This document shows, piece by piece, positions 31,090-38,896 of a stretch of DNA of 64,000 bases. The stretch is from Mycobacterium gordonae. GTDB taxonomy: Bacteria; Actinomycetota; Actinomycetes; Mycobacteriales; Mycobacteriaceae. The number at the start of each line of letters is the position of its first letter. Position 1 is the stretch's first letter. The DNA is taken from positions 1 through 64,000 of the forward strand of contig NZ_LQOY01000249.1 in NCBI RefSeq assembly GCF_002101675.1, given 5' to 3'. A model generated the notes under the pieces. The model saw nothing but the letters and a program-made list of their open reading frames with translations. It did not search any database and was not told the DNA's origin. Both the position numbers and the translations under genes were made by a program.

Positions 31090-32559
31090 TCACAGATGGG
31101 GAAGCGAGATGGTGCCGGAGTCGGTGATGGGGGTGGTGGCGATGGTGGTGCCGAGTTGGGCGGCGGCGTCGGTGAGGGAGATGGGTGTGGCTGCGACTGC
31201 GCCGCCGAGTTGTTCGATCGACTGAGTCAGCAGCGCCGGGCTGATCGCGATGGCAGAAAGGTCGCTGGCGGCCCGAGTCAACAAGGCAGGATTGGTCGCG
31301 ATTGCGGACAAGTCACTGGCGGCCTGGGTCAACAGCCTCGGGCTGGCCGCGACGGCGGACAGTTGGCTGGCGGCCTGGGTGAGCACGCTCGCGTCGCCGA
31401 TGGTGGCTACCAACGCGGGGTTGGCCGCGACCGCCGACAATTGTGCTGCGGCCTCGGTAAGCAGGGCAGGGTTCGCCGCGACCGCGGACAACTGGGCCGC
31501 GGCCTGAGTGAGCAGGGCGGGGTTGGCCGCGACGGCGGACAGTTGAGTGGCCGCCTGGGTGAGCAGGCTCGGGCCGGCGAGCGGGGCCAGCGCGGCGGGG
31601 TTGGCCACCAGCTCCGACAACCGTGACGCCGCCTGAGTAGCCCATGCCGGATCGGCGACGACTGCGGCAAGCACGGTCGGGGCCGCCGCGACGGCGGACA
31701 GCTGCGCTGCCGCCTGGGTCAGCGTGGCGGGGCTGATCGCGACGGCTGACAGCTGCGCGGCGCGGGTGAGCAGGGCGGGGCTGGCTGCCACGGCGGAAAG
31801 CTGAGCGGCCGCCTGAGTGATCACCGCCGGGCCGGCGCTCACCTGCCTGGCCACCTCGGTCAGCCGGCCCATCGCGATAGCCAGCGGCGTGTCGACCGAG
31901 GCCACGATCCGAATCCCGGATGCGAGCCGGCCGGAAAGCAGCGCCGCAATCAGCCCGTACTCGACTGCGGTGGCGGCCGGCGCCGCAGGCAGCGCGGCGC
32001 CCCCGCTGCCGGTTGCCGCCGCAACCTGCCCGGACAGGCCGGCCAGCGCGCTCTGCCAAGGCGCCAACTGTTGGGCGATCGCGCTGGCGCCGCCGTGGTA
32101 GCCGACCATCGCGGCGATGTCAGTTGCCCACATTTCTTCGTATTCGCCGTCCGTGGCCGCGATCGCCGGAGCGTTGAGCCCGAAGATGTTGGTCAGTGCC
32201 AATGACACCAACCGGTTGCGGTTGATGGCGATCGCTTCGGGGTGCACCACCGCGGCCCGGGCCGCTTCGTAGACGGTCGCCACCGCTTCGGCCCCGGTTG
32301 CCGCCCCGCCTGCGCGGGTCGCCGCGGTGCCGAGCCATTGGCTGTACGACGCGGCCACGGCGGTCATTGCGGCCGCCGCCGGGCCCTGCCACGCGGAGGT
32401 CGCCAAATCGGAAATCAGCGATGAGAATGAGCCGGCAGCGGAATCCAGTTCCTCGGCCAACCCGCTCCATGCCGCCGCGGCGGCCAGCATCGGTCCCGAG
32501 CCCGCGCCGGCGTACAGACGCGCTGAAGTGACCTCCGGTGAGGACGTTAAGAAACTCAT
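31090..32559 (-). CDS. PPE-family protein with 17-residue LTQAAAQLSAVAANPAL repeats
   Basis: The N-terminal 180 residues are a PPE domain (MSFLTSSPEVTSARLYAG, SAWQGPAAAAM, FGLNAPAIAATDGEYEEMW in parts). From about residue 247 to the end the protein is a run of about twelve 17-residue units with consensus LTQAAAQLSAVAANPAL, with short insertions after units 3, 4 and 7. Each unit is predicted to be an amphipathic helix ended by Asn-Pro or Ser-Pro. I know no characterised PPE with this repeat. Export by ESX-5 is expected from family. The protein closes with a non-repeat DSGTISLPHL tail. No PE partner is adjacent. Length is 489 residues. Confidence 0.85.
   Translation of the reverse strand: MSFLTSSPEVTSARLYAGAGSGPMLAAAAAWSGLAEELDSAAGSFSSLISDLATSAWQGPAAAAMTAVAASYSQWLGTAATRAGGAATGAEAVATVYEAARAAVVHPEAIAINRNRLVSLALTNIFGLNAPAIAATDGEYEEMWATDIAAMVGYHGGASAIAQQLAPWQSALAGLSGQVAAATGSGGAALPAAPAATAVEYGLIAALLSGRLASGIRIVASVDTPLAIAMGRLTEVARQVSAGPAVITQAAAQLSAVAASPALLTRAAQLSAVAISPATLTQAAAQLSAVAAAPTVLAAVVADPAWATQAASRLSELVANPAALAPLAGPSLLTQAATQLSAVAANPALLTQAAAQLSAVAANPALLTEAAAQLSAVAANPALVATIGDASVLTQAASQLSAVAASPRLLTQAASDLSAIATNPALLTRAASDLSAIAISPALLTQSIEQLGGAVAATPISLTDAAAQLGTTIATTPITDSGTISLPHL
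31110..31821 (-). repeat. About twelve 51-bp coding repeats in the PPE gene
   Basis: Units read LTQAAAQLSAVAANPAL or near variants on the minus strand. Three consecutive units around 31430-31570 are almost identical at protein level, while the outer units are more diverged, as expected for expansion by unequal crossing-over in the centre of an array. Confidence 0.85.
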
Positions 32560-32932
32560 CGCGACAGTCCTTCCTGGCCGGCCTTTCCGGCCTGACCGCC
32601 ACGACGGCGGTCTCGCGGATTCTGGTGGGCATCGACGCGATCACATCAAAATCACGGCAGTCAAAACATAATGGTGTTGACACAAAATGTCAGCCCCCAT
32701 TTTTCAATGCATCGCACCGGAAATTGGAACAACATTCGAGTATTGGAAATCGAGTCCGTCGGCTGGTTCGGCGAGTGGCATCCTGGCTCACCGGCGGCTG
32801 CGGCCGGCCGTTGCCGGGGCACAGAATTTGAATTCATCGCTTGGGCGCGGAACGGGAGTTTCTGCCGGGGCATGAAGTAACCTTGCGGCGAGATTTGTCG
32901 AAACTTCGTCAGGCGGGGGCGAAATTATCAGC
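32560..32932. other. 373-base divergent promoter region
   Basis: No gene is seen. It separates the PPE gene from the Rv3415c-sigD operon and holds the AAACATAATGGTG element shared with the other PPE gene (32664-32676) and the palindrome TGACACAAAATGTCA (32678-32692). Confidence 0.55.
32678..32692. promoter_or_regulatory. TGACA-N5-TGTCA palindrome
   Basis: TGACA and TGTCA flank CAAAA, 119 bases upstream of the PPE start and 241 bases upstream of the Rv3415c homologue. It is a candidate operator with no identified regulator. Confidence 0.35.
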
Positions 32933-33772
32933 TTGAGCGACGCGTCTTCCGTTGCGGCCCTCGAGGAGGCCCTCGAGGACGCCGCCTTCGGAGGCCGCTC
33001 GGGGGACTGGCCGCTGCCGGCAGCGACCACGCCGCGCCAACTGTGGCTGCGTGCCGTCGCCGCCGGCGGACAGGGCCGTTACGGCAGTGCCTATGCCGAC
33101 CTGGCCAGGCTGCGCCGGCAGCTCAGTGCCGGCCCACTGGCGTCGCTGGCGCACAGCACGCAGGCGTCGTTTCTACGCCAGCTGGGTTGGCACACCCTGG
33201 CGCGCAGGTGGGACGGGCGGGCTTTCGCGCTGGCGGGCGACGATCCCGAGGCCCGGGCCGATGCACTGGTGGGTCTGTCCGCCGACGCGCTCGGCGTCGG
33301 CCGCTTCGCCGTTGCTGCGGCGCTGTTGACGCGCGCCGACGCGACATTGGACGGTGCCGAGCTTGCGGCGTCGACGGCGGACCGGCTCGCGGTGCGCCGG
33401 GGCTGGGTCGGCGCGGAGCTGGCGATGGCCTCTGGCGACGGCTCGACCGCGGTGCGCCGCGCGGCGCAAGCGGTCGAAAAAGCGCAGATCATGACCGGTG
33501 GTTCAGCGCGCCACCGAGTCAAGAGCGATGTGGTGCTCGCTGCCGCGCTATGCAGTGCCGGGGCCGTCGAGCGGGCTTGCGCCGTCGCCCAACGAGCACT
33601 TCAGGCGGCTGAACCGCTGGGGCTGACGCCGTTGCGGTGGGCGCTGGCTTGCTTGCTGATCGATACCGGAAGCGTCACGGTTCCGCCACAGGGGCTGCCC
33701 GAACTCGTCGAAATTCGGGATATTTGCGCAGGTGAAGTGCAACGCGCTGGTGGGACCTGGCGCACTGCTTGA
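32933..33772 (+). CDS. Rv3415c-like helical repeat protein of the sigD operon
   Basis: The 279-residue protein is rich in Ala and Arg and reads as paired helices of TPR type (GRYGSAYADLARLRRQ, LSADALGVGRFAVAAALL, AVERACAVAQRALQAAEP). It corresponds to M. tuberculosis Rv3415c, the gene just upstream of sigD, whose function is unknown. The TTG at 32933 is the first start in frame and gives MSDASSVAAL; no good ribosome-binding site is seen. It ends 80 bases before the preferred sigD start, so the three genes probably form one operon. Confidence 0.78.
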   Translation: MSDASSVAALEEALEDAAFGGRSGDWPLPAATTPRQLWLRAVAAGGQGRYGSAYADLARLRRQLSAGPLASLAHSTQASFLRQLGWHTLARRWDGRAFALAGDDPEARADALVGLSADALGVGRFAVAAALLTRADATLDGAELAASTADRLAVRRGWVGAELAMASGDGSTAVRRAAQAVEKAQIMTGGSARHRVKSDVVLAAALCSAGAVERACAVAQRALQAAEPLGLTPLRWALACLLIDTGSVTVPPQGLPELVEIRDICAGEVQRAGGTWRTA

Positions 33773-33852
33773 AATCCTGTCCACCCGATATTGTCGCTCA
33801 GCGAGTTAGCCCGGGATGTGTCCCGTCCGTGACTTTGGAGAAACCACCGTCG

Positions 33853-34428
33853 ATGACAATGCAGGGAGAACGTCTCGACGCTGTGGTTGTGGAGGCCGCA
33901 GCAGGGGACCGGAATGCGCTTCGGGAGGTGCTGGAGACCATCCGTCCGATCGTCGTCCGGTACTGCCGAGCGCGGGTCGGCACCGTCGAACGGGGCGGAT
34001 TGTCTGCAGATGACGTGGCCCAGGAGGTGTGCTTGGCGACCATCACGGCGTTGCCGCGCTACCGGGACCGAGGACGCCCATTCCTGGCCTTCCTGTACGG
34101 GATCGCGGCACACAAAGTGGCCGACGCCCATCGCGCCGCCGGTCGCGATCTGGCTTATCCCGCCGAAGAGGTGCCCGAGCGGCGGTCCTCGGATGCGGGC
34201 CCGGAACAGCGGGCCATCGAGGCCGACTCGGTGACCCGGATGAACGAATTGCTGGAGATCTTGCCGGCCAAACAACGCGAGATCCTGATCCTGCGCGTGG
34301 TGGTGGGCCTGAGCGCCGAGGAGACCGCCGCCGCCGTCGGCAGCACGACCGGAGCGGTCCGGGTGGCGCAACACCGCGCACTTCAACGGTTGAGAGACGA
34401 GATCGTCGCGGCAGGTGAATATGCGTAG
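33853..34428 (+). CDS. sigD: ECF sigma factor SigD
   Basis: SigD directs RNA polymerase to stationary-phase and RpfC-type genes in M. tuberculosis. The sequence matches it closely: region 2 (LREVLETIRPIVVRYC, SADDVAQEVCLATI), region 4 (LPAKQREILILRVV, SAEETAAAVGSTTGAVR). ATG 33853 (MTMQGERLD) is chosen because GGAG lies upstream and it opens the conserved part; conserved codons extend upstream to GTG 33829 and TTG 33769, so a longer form is possible. It overlaps the anti-sigma gene by eight bases, giving fixed stoichiometry. Confidence 0.93.
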   Translation: MTMQGERLDAVVVEAAAGDRNALREVLETIRPIVVRYCRARVGTVERGGLSADDVAQEVCLATITALPRYRDRGRPFLAFLYGIAAHKVADAHRAAGRDLAYPAEEVPERRSSDAGPEQRAIEADSVTRMNELLEILPAKQREILILRVVVGLSAEETAAAVGSTTGAVRVAQHRALQRLRDEIVAAGEYA

Positions 34429-35467
34429 TTCTGACATCGGTAGTGATCAGCCGGCCTTCGACGAGGTCGCTCACACGGACCTGCTCCTCGACGCGCTCGC
34501 TGCGCGCACCGAGGTGGCACTAGGAGATCCCGGCGGCTTCGAAGACGAGGCGCTGACGGCGTTGCTGGGGGAGTGGCGTGACGACCTGCGCTGGCCGCCG
34601 GCCAGTGCGCTGGTCTCGCAGGACGAGGCCGAAGACGCGCTGCGCGCCGGCATGATGGATCGCAACCAGGGCCGGCGCGGACTGGCCGCGGTCGGATCGG
34701 TGGCCGCAACCCTGTTACTGCTCAGCGGATTCGGTGCGGTCTTGGGCGACGCCCGGCCAGGTGACCTGTTGTACGGCCTGCACGCCATGATGTTCAACGA
34801 GCCGCGGGTCAGCGACGACCAGATCGTGCTGTCCGCCAAGGCCGATTTGGCCAAGGTGGAGCAGATGATCGCCCAGGGCAAATGGGACCAGGCGCAAAGC
34901 CAGCTGGCCGAGGTCAGCAGCACCTTGCAGGCCGTCAACGACGGCGACCGCCGGCAGGGCCTGCTGGACGAGGTGAACCAGCTCAACACCAAAGTGGAAA
35001 AGCGAGATCCCAACGCGACGGTGCGCCCCGTCGCGCCCCCCACCACCGAGTTGGCCATCCCGCACGTGCCGGCCGGCTCCCCGGGACCCCAGCCGAAGGC
35101 TCCTGCCACCGAGTCGCCGTCTCCGGTGTCGGTCGAAGAGTCGACGTCACCGCAGACACCCGAACCGCTCGATGCGACCACTCCGTCGCCGACTCCCACC
35201 ATCACGCCACCCAGCACCTCGGTGCCGTCGACCAGTACCACCAAACCCAAGCCGTCAGCCACCACACCGTCACCCACACCGACGACCACCGCGCCGACAA
35301 ACCAGGGCAAGCCCAAATCGAGCACCTCGGCGACACCCGACTCACCAGCGGCGGGACCGAGTGCGCCGGGGACGTCGAGACCGTCGGGGGAGTTGTGGGA
35401 CCGGACTTCGGGGCCGGCCACGCCAGCAGCGCCGAGAACACCGTTCCCGACCAGCACCCAGCCTTAG
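34421..35467 (+). CDS. rsdA: Anti-sigma-D factor RsdA
   Basis: The gene follows sigD with an 8-base overlap and corresponds to Rv3413c, the membrane anti-sigma factor that holds SigD until proteolysis. The 348-residue protein has a cytosolic N-terminal part with acidic conserved segments (TDLLLDALAARTEV, EDEALTALLGEWRDDLRWPP), one membrane helix at residues 86-108, and an extracytoplasmic domain that ends in a long Pro/Thr/Ser region. ATG 34421 is chosen over GTG 34415 by overlap geometry. The low-complexity tail is typical of wall-spanning anti-sigma factors. Confidence 0.88.
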   Translation: MRSSDIGSDQPAFDEVAHTDLLLDALAARTEVALGDPGGFEDEALTALLGEWRDDLRWPPASALVSQDEAEDALRAGMMDRNQGRRGLAAVGSVAATLLLLSGFGAVLGDARPGDLLYGLHAMMFNEPRVSDDQIVLSAKADLAKVEQMIAQGKWDQAQSQLAEVSSTLQAVNDGDRRQGLLDEVNQLNTKVEKRDPNATVRPVAPPTTELAIPHVPAGSPGPQPKAPATESPSPVSVEESTSPQTPEPLDATTPSPTPTITPPSTSVPSTSTTKPKPSATTPSPTPTTTAPTNQGKPKSSTSATPDSPAAGPSAPGTSRPSGELWDRTSGPATPAAPRTPFPTSTQP

Positions 35468-35482
35468 AACGCAGAGCCCACC

Positions 35483-35896
35483 TCAGAGGTGGCGGCGGAA
35501 CCCGTCCGCGTCGGACGTCGCTTCATTGAGCGAGGCGTCGGCGTACCCGCGGCAGTAATCCCACGTGACGTAGGCGTCCGGCTCGGGGTCATAGGCCGGC
35601 TCGTGCGGACGCACAGTGCCGTCGATGAGCAGCTGCAGCAGGTTGGCCCGCAGCATGTCCCAGTCGTGGTAGTGATCCTGCTGGCACTCGTCGCAGCAGA
35701 CCACCAGGCCGCGAATGCCGCGGTGCGCCAACAGCGCCTCGTAGACCGCGAGGTCCGCCAGGTCCGCTTCGACGGCCATCCGTTCCTGTTGGTCCAGCGG
35801 CTGGCCCGGCTCGACGGCCTCCAGAGCCGCCGACGGGTCACAGGGGTCGTCGGCGAAGGGATCGGGCGGCAAACCCGGCGGGAGGTGGTCACGCAC
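35483..35896 (-). CDS. DUF5319 protein (Rv3412-like)
   Basis: The 137-residue cytosolic protein of unknown function is strongly conserved in mycobacteria. It has a CCDECxxDHYHDWDM motif (VVCCDECQQDHYHDW) that looks metal-binding, and an acidic, aromatic C-terminal half (DAYVTWDYCRGYADAS). GTG 35896 is chosen because on the minus strand TAGGCT ends exactly six bases before it, a leaderless arrangement; ATG 35902 would lie directly on the -10. It is convergent with rsdA, 15 bases apart. Confidence 0.85.
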   Translation of the reverse strand: MRDHLPPGLPPDPFADDPCDPSAALEAVEPGQPLDQQERMAVEADLADLAVYEALLAHRGIRGLVVCCDECQQDHYHDWDMLRANLLQLLIDGTVRPHEPAYDPEPDAYVTWDYCRGYADASLNEATSDADGFRRHL

Positions 35897-35908
35897 CCCC
35901 ATAGCCTA
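35897..35908 (-). promoter_or_regulatory. Leaderless promoter of the DUF5319 gene
   Basis: Minus-strand TAGGCT (35908-35903), then 6 nt, then GTG at 35896. Confidence 0.5.
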
Positions 35909-36052
35909 CGCAGGCCGGTAGTGATAACGCCAGAAATTGCCGAGGCGCGCCCCGCCCCACCGTGATGACACGCGAAGTCGCGAGTCGGGCTGTCCCCGGA
36001 AGCCGATAGGATGATCTTTCTTACCCCAGCCTGCATTTGGAGGGCCCCGCCG

Positions 36053-37642
36053 ATGTCCCGTGGCATGTCCGGCCTCGAAGACAGCTCCGACCTGGTCGGC
36101 AGCCCGTACGTGCGCGTGGGTGGCCTGACCGAGGACCCGGTGCCCACCGGAGGCGACGACCCACACAAGATCGCGATGTTGGGTCTGACCTTCGATGACG
36201 TGCTGTTGCTGCCCGCGGCTTCCGACGTGGTGCCGGCCACCGCCGACACCTCCAGTCAGCTCACCAAGCGGGTGCGCCTCAAGGTCCCGCTGGTCAGCTC
36301 GGCGATGGACACCGTCACCGAGTCGCGGATGGCCATCGCGATGGCCCGCGCCGGCGGTATGGGGGTGCTGCACCGCAACCTGCCCGTCGCCGAGCAGGCC
36401 GGACAGGTGGAGATGGTGAAGCGCTCGGAGGCCGGCATGGTCACCGATCCGGTCACCTGCCGCCCGGACAACACGCTGGCCCAGGTCGACGCGCTGTGTG
36501 CGCGGTTCCGCATCTCCGGGCTGCCCGTGGTCGACGACGATGGCGCGCTGGTCGGCATCATCACCAACCGCGACATGCGGTTCGAGGTCGACCAGAACCG
36601 GCAGGTCGCCGAGGTGATGACCAAGTCGCCGCTGATCACCGCCCAGGAGGGCGTCAGTGCGTCGGCGGCACTTGGTCTGTTGCGGCGCAACAAGATCGAG
36701 AAGTTGCCCATCGTGGACGGCCACGGCCGGCTGACCGGGCTGATCACCGTCAAGGACTTCGTCAAGACCGAGCAGCACCCGCTGGCCACCAAGGACAGCG
36801 ACGGGCGGCTGCTGGTGGGGGCGGCGGTCGGCGTGGGCGGTGACGCCTGGGTGCGGGCGATGATGCTGGTCGACGCCGGGGTGGACGTGCTGGTGGTCGA
36901 CACCGCGCACGCGCACAACCGACTGGTGCTCGACATGGTGAACAAACTCAAGCTCGAGGTCGGCGACCGGGTCGACGTGGTCGGCGGCAACGTCGCCACC
37001 CGCTCGGCGGCCGCGGCCCTGGTCGACGCCGGCGCCGACGCCGTGAAGGTGGGCGTCGGGCCCGGTTCGATCTGCACCACCCGGGTCGTCGCCGGTGTCG
37101 GCGCACCGCAGATCACCGCAATCCTGGAAGCAGTCGCGGTCTGCCGTCCGGCGGGCGTGCCGGTGATCGCCGACGGCGGGCTGCAGTACTCCGGCGACAT
37201 CGCCAAGGCGCTGGCCGCGGGCGCGTCGGCCGCCATGCTCGGCTCGCTGCTGGCCGGCACCGCCGAGGCACCCGGAGAGCTGATCTTCGTCAACGGCAAG
37301 CAGTACAAGAGCTACCGCGGCATGGGCTCGCTGGGCGCCATGCAGGGCCGGGGCGGGGGCAAGTCGTTTTCGAAGGACCGATACTTCGCCGACGATGCGC
37401 TGTCCGAAGACAAGCTGGTACCCGAGGGCATCGAAGGCCGGGTGCCGTTCCGCGGCCCGCTAGGCTCGGTGATCCATCAGCTGACCGGCGGTCTGCGAGC
37501 CGCGATGGGGTACACCGGCTCGCCGACGATAGAGGTGCTGCAGCAGGCCCAGTTCGTCCGGATCACGCCCGCTGGACTTAAGGAGAGTCACCCGCACGAC
37601 GTCGCCATGACGGTCGAAGCACCGAACTACTACGCCCGCTGA
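36053..37642 (+). CDS. guaB2: IMP dehydrogenase
   Basis: GuaB2 oxidises IMP to XMP with NAD+, the committed step to GMP. The 529 residues equal the M. tuberculosis enzyme in length and match it throughout, with the two CBS domains (about residues 125-255) inserted in the TIM barrel, the catalytic Cys341 in GPGSICTT and the flap RGMGSLGAMQGRGGG. ATG 36053 follows TGGAGGG. It is co-transcribed with guaB3, which starts eight bases after its stop. It is a validated drug target. Confidence 0.97.
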   Translation: MSRGMSGLEDSSDLVGSPYVRVGGLTEDPVPTGGDDPHKIAMLGLTFDDVLLLPAASDVVPATADTSSQLTKRVRLKVPLVSSAMDTVTESRMAIAMARAGGMGVLHRNLPVAEQAGQVEMVKRSEAGMVTDPVTCRPDNTLAQVDALCARFRISGLPVVDDDGALVGIITNRDMRFEVDQNRQVAEVMTKSPLITAQEGVSASAALGLLRRNKIEKLPIVDGHGRLTGLITVKDFVKTEQHPLATKDSDGRLLVGAAVGVGGDAWVRAMMLVDAGVDVLVVDTAHAHNRLVLDMVNKLKLEVGDRVDVVGGNVATRSAAAALVDAGADAVKVGVGPGSICTTRVVAGVGAPQITAILEAVAVCRPAGVPVIADGGLQYSGDIAKALAAGASAAMLGSLLAGTAEAPGELIFVNGKQYKSYRGMGSLGAMQGRGGGKSFSKDRYFADDALSEDKLVPEGIEGRVPFRGPLGSVIHQLTGGLRAAMGYTGSPTIEVLQQAQFVRITPAGLKESHPHDVAMTVEAPNYYAR

Positions 37643-37650
37643 CGGTGACC

Positions 37651-38778
37651 ATGGTTGAGATCGGCATGGGCCGCAGCGCCCGTCGTACCTATGAACTCAG
37701 CGAGATCAACATCGTGCCCTCGCGGCGAACCCGTTCGTCGCAGGATGTGTCGACGGCCTGGCAGCTGGACGCCTACCGGTTCGAGATTCCGCTGCTGGCC
37801 CACCCGACCGATGCGCTGGTGTCCCCGGAGTTCGCCATCGAGTTCGGCCGCCTCGGCGGGCTGGCGGTGCTCAACGGCGAAGGGCTGTTCGGCCGGCATG
37901 CCGACGTGCAGGGCAAGATCGCCCAACTGATCGAGGCCGCAACCAAGGAGCCCGAACCCTCGGCGGCGATCCGGTTGCTGCAGGAGTTGCACGCGGCCCC
38001 GCTCGATCCCGACCTGCTCGGCGCGGCGGTGGCCCGCATCCGTGAGGCCGGGGTCACCACCGCGGTGCGGCTCAGCCCGCAGAACGCTCAGGCGCTCACC
38101 CCGGTGCTGGTGCAGGCCGGCGTGGATCTGCTGGTCATCCAGGGCACCATCGTCTCGGCCGAACGCGTTGCCAGCAACGGCGAGCCGCTGAACCTCAAGA
38201 CCTTCATCTCCGAGCTGGACATCCCCGTCGTCGCCGGAGGCGTGCAGGACCACCGCACCGCGCTGCACCTGATGCGCACCGGGGCGGCCGGCGTCATCGT
38301 CGGCTACGGCTCCACCAGGGGAGTGACCACGACCGACGAGGTGCTGGGCATCAGTGTGGCCATGGCCACCGCGATCGCCGACGCCGCCGCTGCACGGCGC
38401 GAATACCTCGACGAGACGGGTGGCCGCTACGTGCACGTGCTGGCCGACGGCGACATCCACACCTCCGGTGAGCTGGCCAAGGCCATCGCCTGCGGTGCCG
38501 ATGCGGTGATGCTGGGCACGCCCCTGGCCGAGTCGGCCGAGGCGCTGGGGGAGGGCTGGTTCTGGCCGGCCGCCGCCGCGCACCCGTCGCTGCCGCGGGG
38601 TGCGCTGTTGCAGATCGCCGTCGGGGAGCGCCCGCCGCTGCAGCGCGTCCTCAACGGGCCCTCCGATGACCCGTTCGGCACCCTGAACCTGGTAGGCGGC
38701 CTGCGCCGCGCGATGGCCAAGGCCGGCTACTGCGACCTCAAAGAGTTCCAGAAGGTGGGTCTGACGGTCGCCAGCTAG
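37651..38778 (+). CDS. guaB3: GuaB3 family IMP dehydrogenase-related protein
   Basis: GuaB3 is an actinobacterial paralogue of IMPDH without CBS domains; the 375-residue length and sequence match Rv3410c. The usual catalytic Cys loop of IMPDH is replaced, and related GuaB3 enzymes act in purine salvage as GMP reductase-like enzymes, so classical IMPDH activity should not be assumed. The TIM barrel pieces DLLVIQGTIVSAERVA, PVVAGGVQDHRTAL and VIVGYGSTRG are evident. ATG 37651 starts MVEIGMGRSARRTYELSEI; GTG 37645 is an alternative. It ends at a very large hairpin. Confidence 0.94.
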   Translation: MVEIGMGRSARRTYELSEINIVPSRRTRSSQDVSTAWQLDAYRFEIPLLAHPTDALVSPEFAIEFGRLGGLAVLNGEGLFGRHADVQGKIAQLIEAATKEPEPSAAIRLLQELHAAPLDPDLLGAAVARIREAGVTTAVRLSPQNAQALTPVLVQAGVDLLVIQGTIVSAERVASNGEPLNLKTFISELDIPVVAGGVQDHRTALHLMRTGAAGVIVGYGSTRGVTTTDEVLGISVAMATAIADAAAARREYLDETGGRYVHVLADGDIHTSGELAKAIACGADAVMLGTPLAESAEALGEGWFWPAAAAHPSLPRGALLQIAVGERPPLQRVLNGPSDDPFGTLNLVGGLRRAMAKAGYCDLKEFQKVGLTVAS

Positions 38779-38793
38779 GGTCCCGGCCCCTCG

Positions 38794-38851
38794 CGAGCAG
38801 ACGCAAAAGCCCCTTTTTCGGGCCGAAAACGGGTGCTTTTGCGTCTGCTCG
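38794..38851. terminator. Long hairpin between guaB3 and choD
   Basis: CGAGCAGACGCAAAAGC (38794-38810) pairs perfectly over 17 bases with GCTTTTGCGTCTGCTCG (38835-38851). The 24-base loop contains a nested TTTTCG/CGAAAA stem. It should terminate guaB3 transcription, and the GAGCAGACGCAAAA arm resembles a dispersed palindrome I recall from other mycobacterial intergenic regions. Confidence 0.8.
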
Positions 38852-38884
38852 GCAGCCCCTTGACGCGTGCAATGTAAAGCGCGT

Positions 38885-38896
38885 CATACTGCTCCG
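38885..38896 (+). promoter_or_regulatory. Possible leaderless promoter of choD
   Basis: CATACT at 38885-38890 resembles a -10 (first base off consensus) and lies 6 nt before ATG 38897. Confidence 0.4.

Noticed and set aside
37651..38778. GuaB3 as a second working IMP dehydrogenase
   Set aside because: The CBS domains and the canonical Cys loop of GuaB2 are not present; GuaB3 proteins are a distinct branch, so the classical reaction is not asserted.
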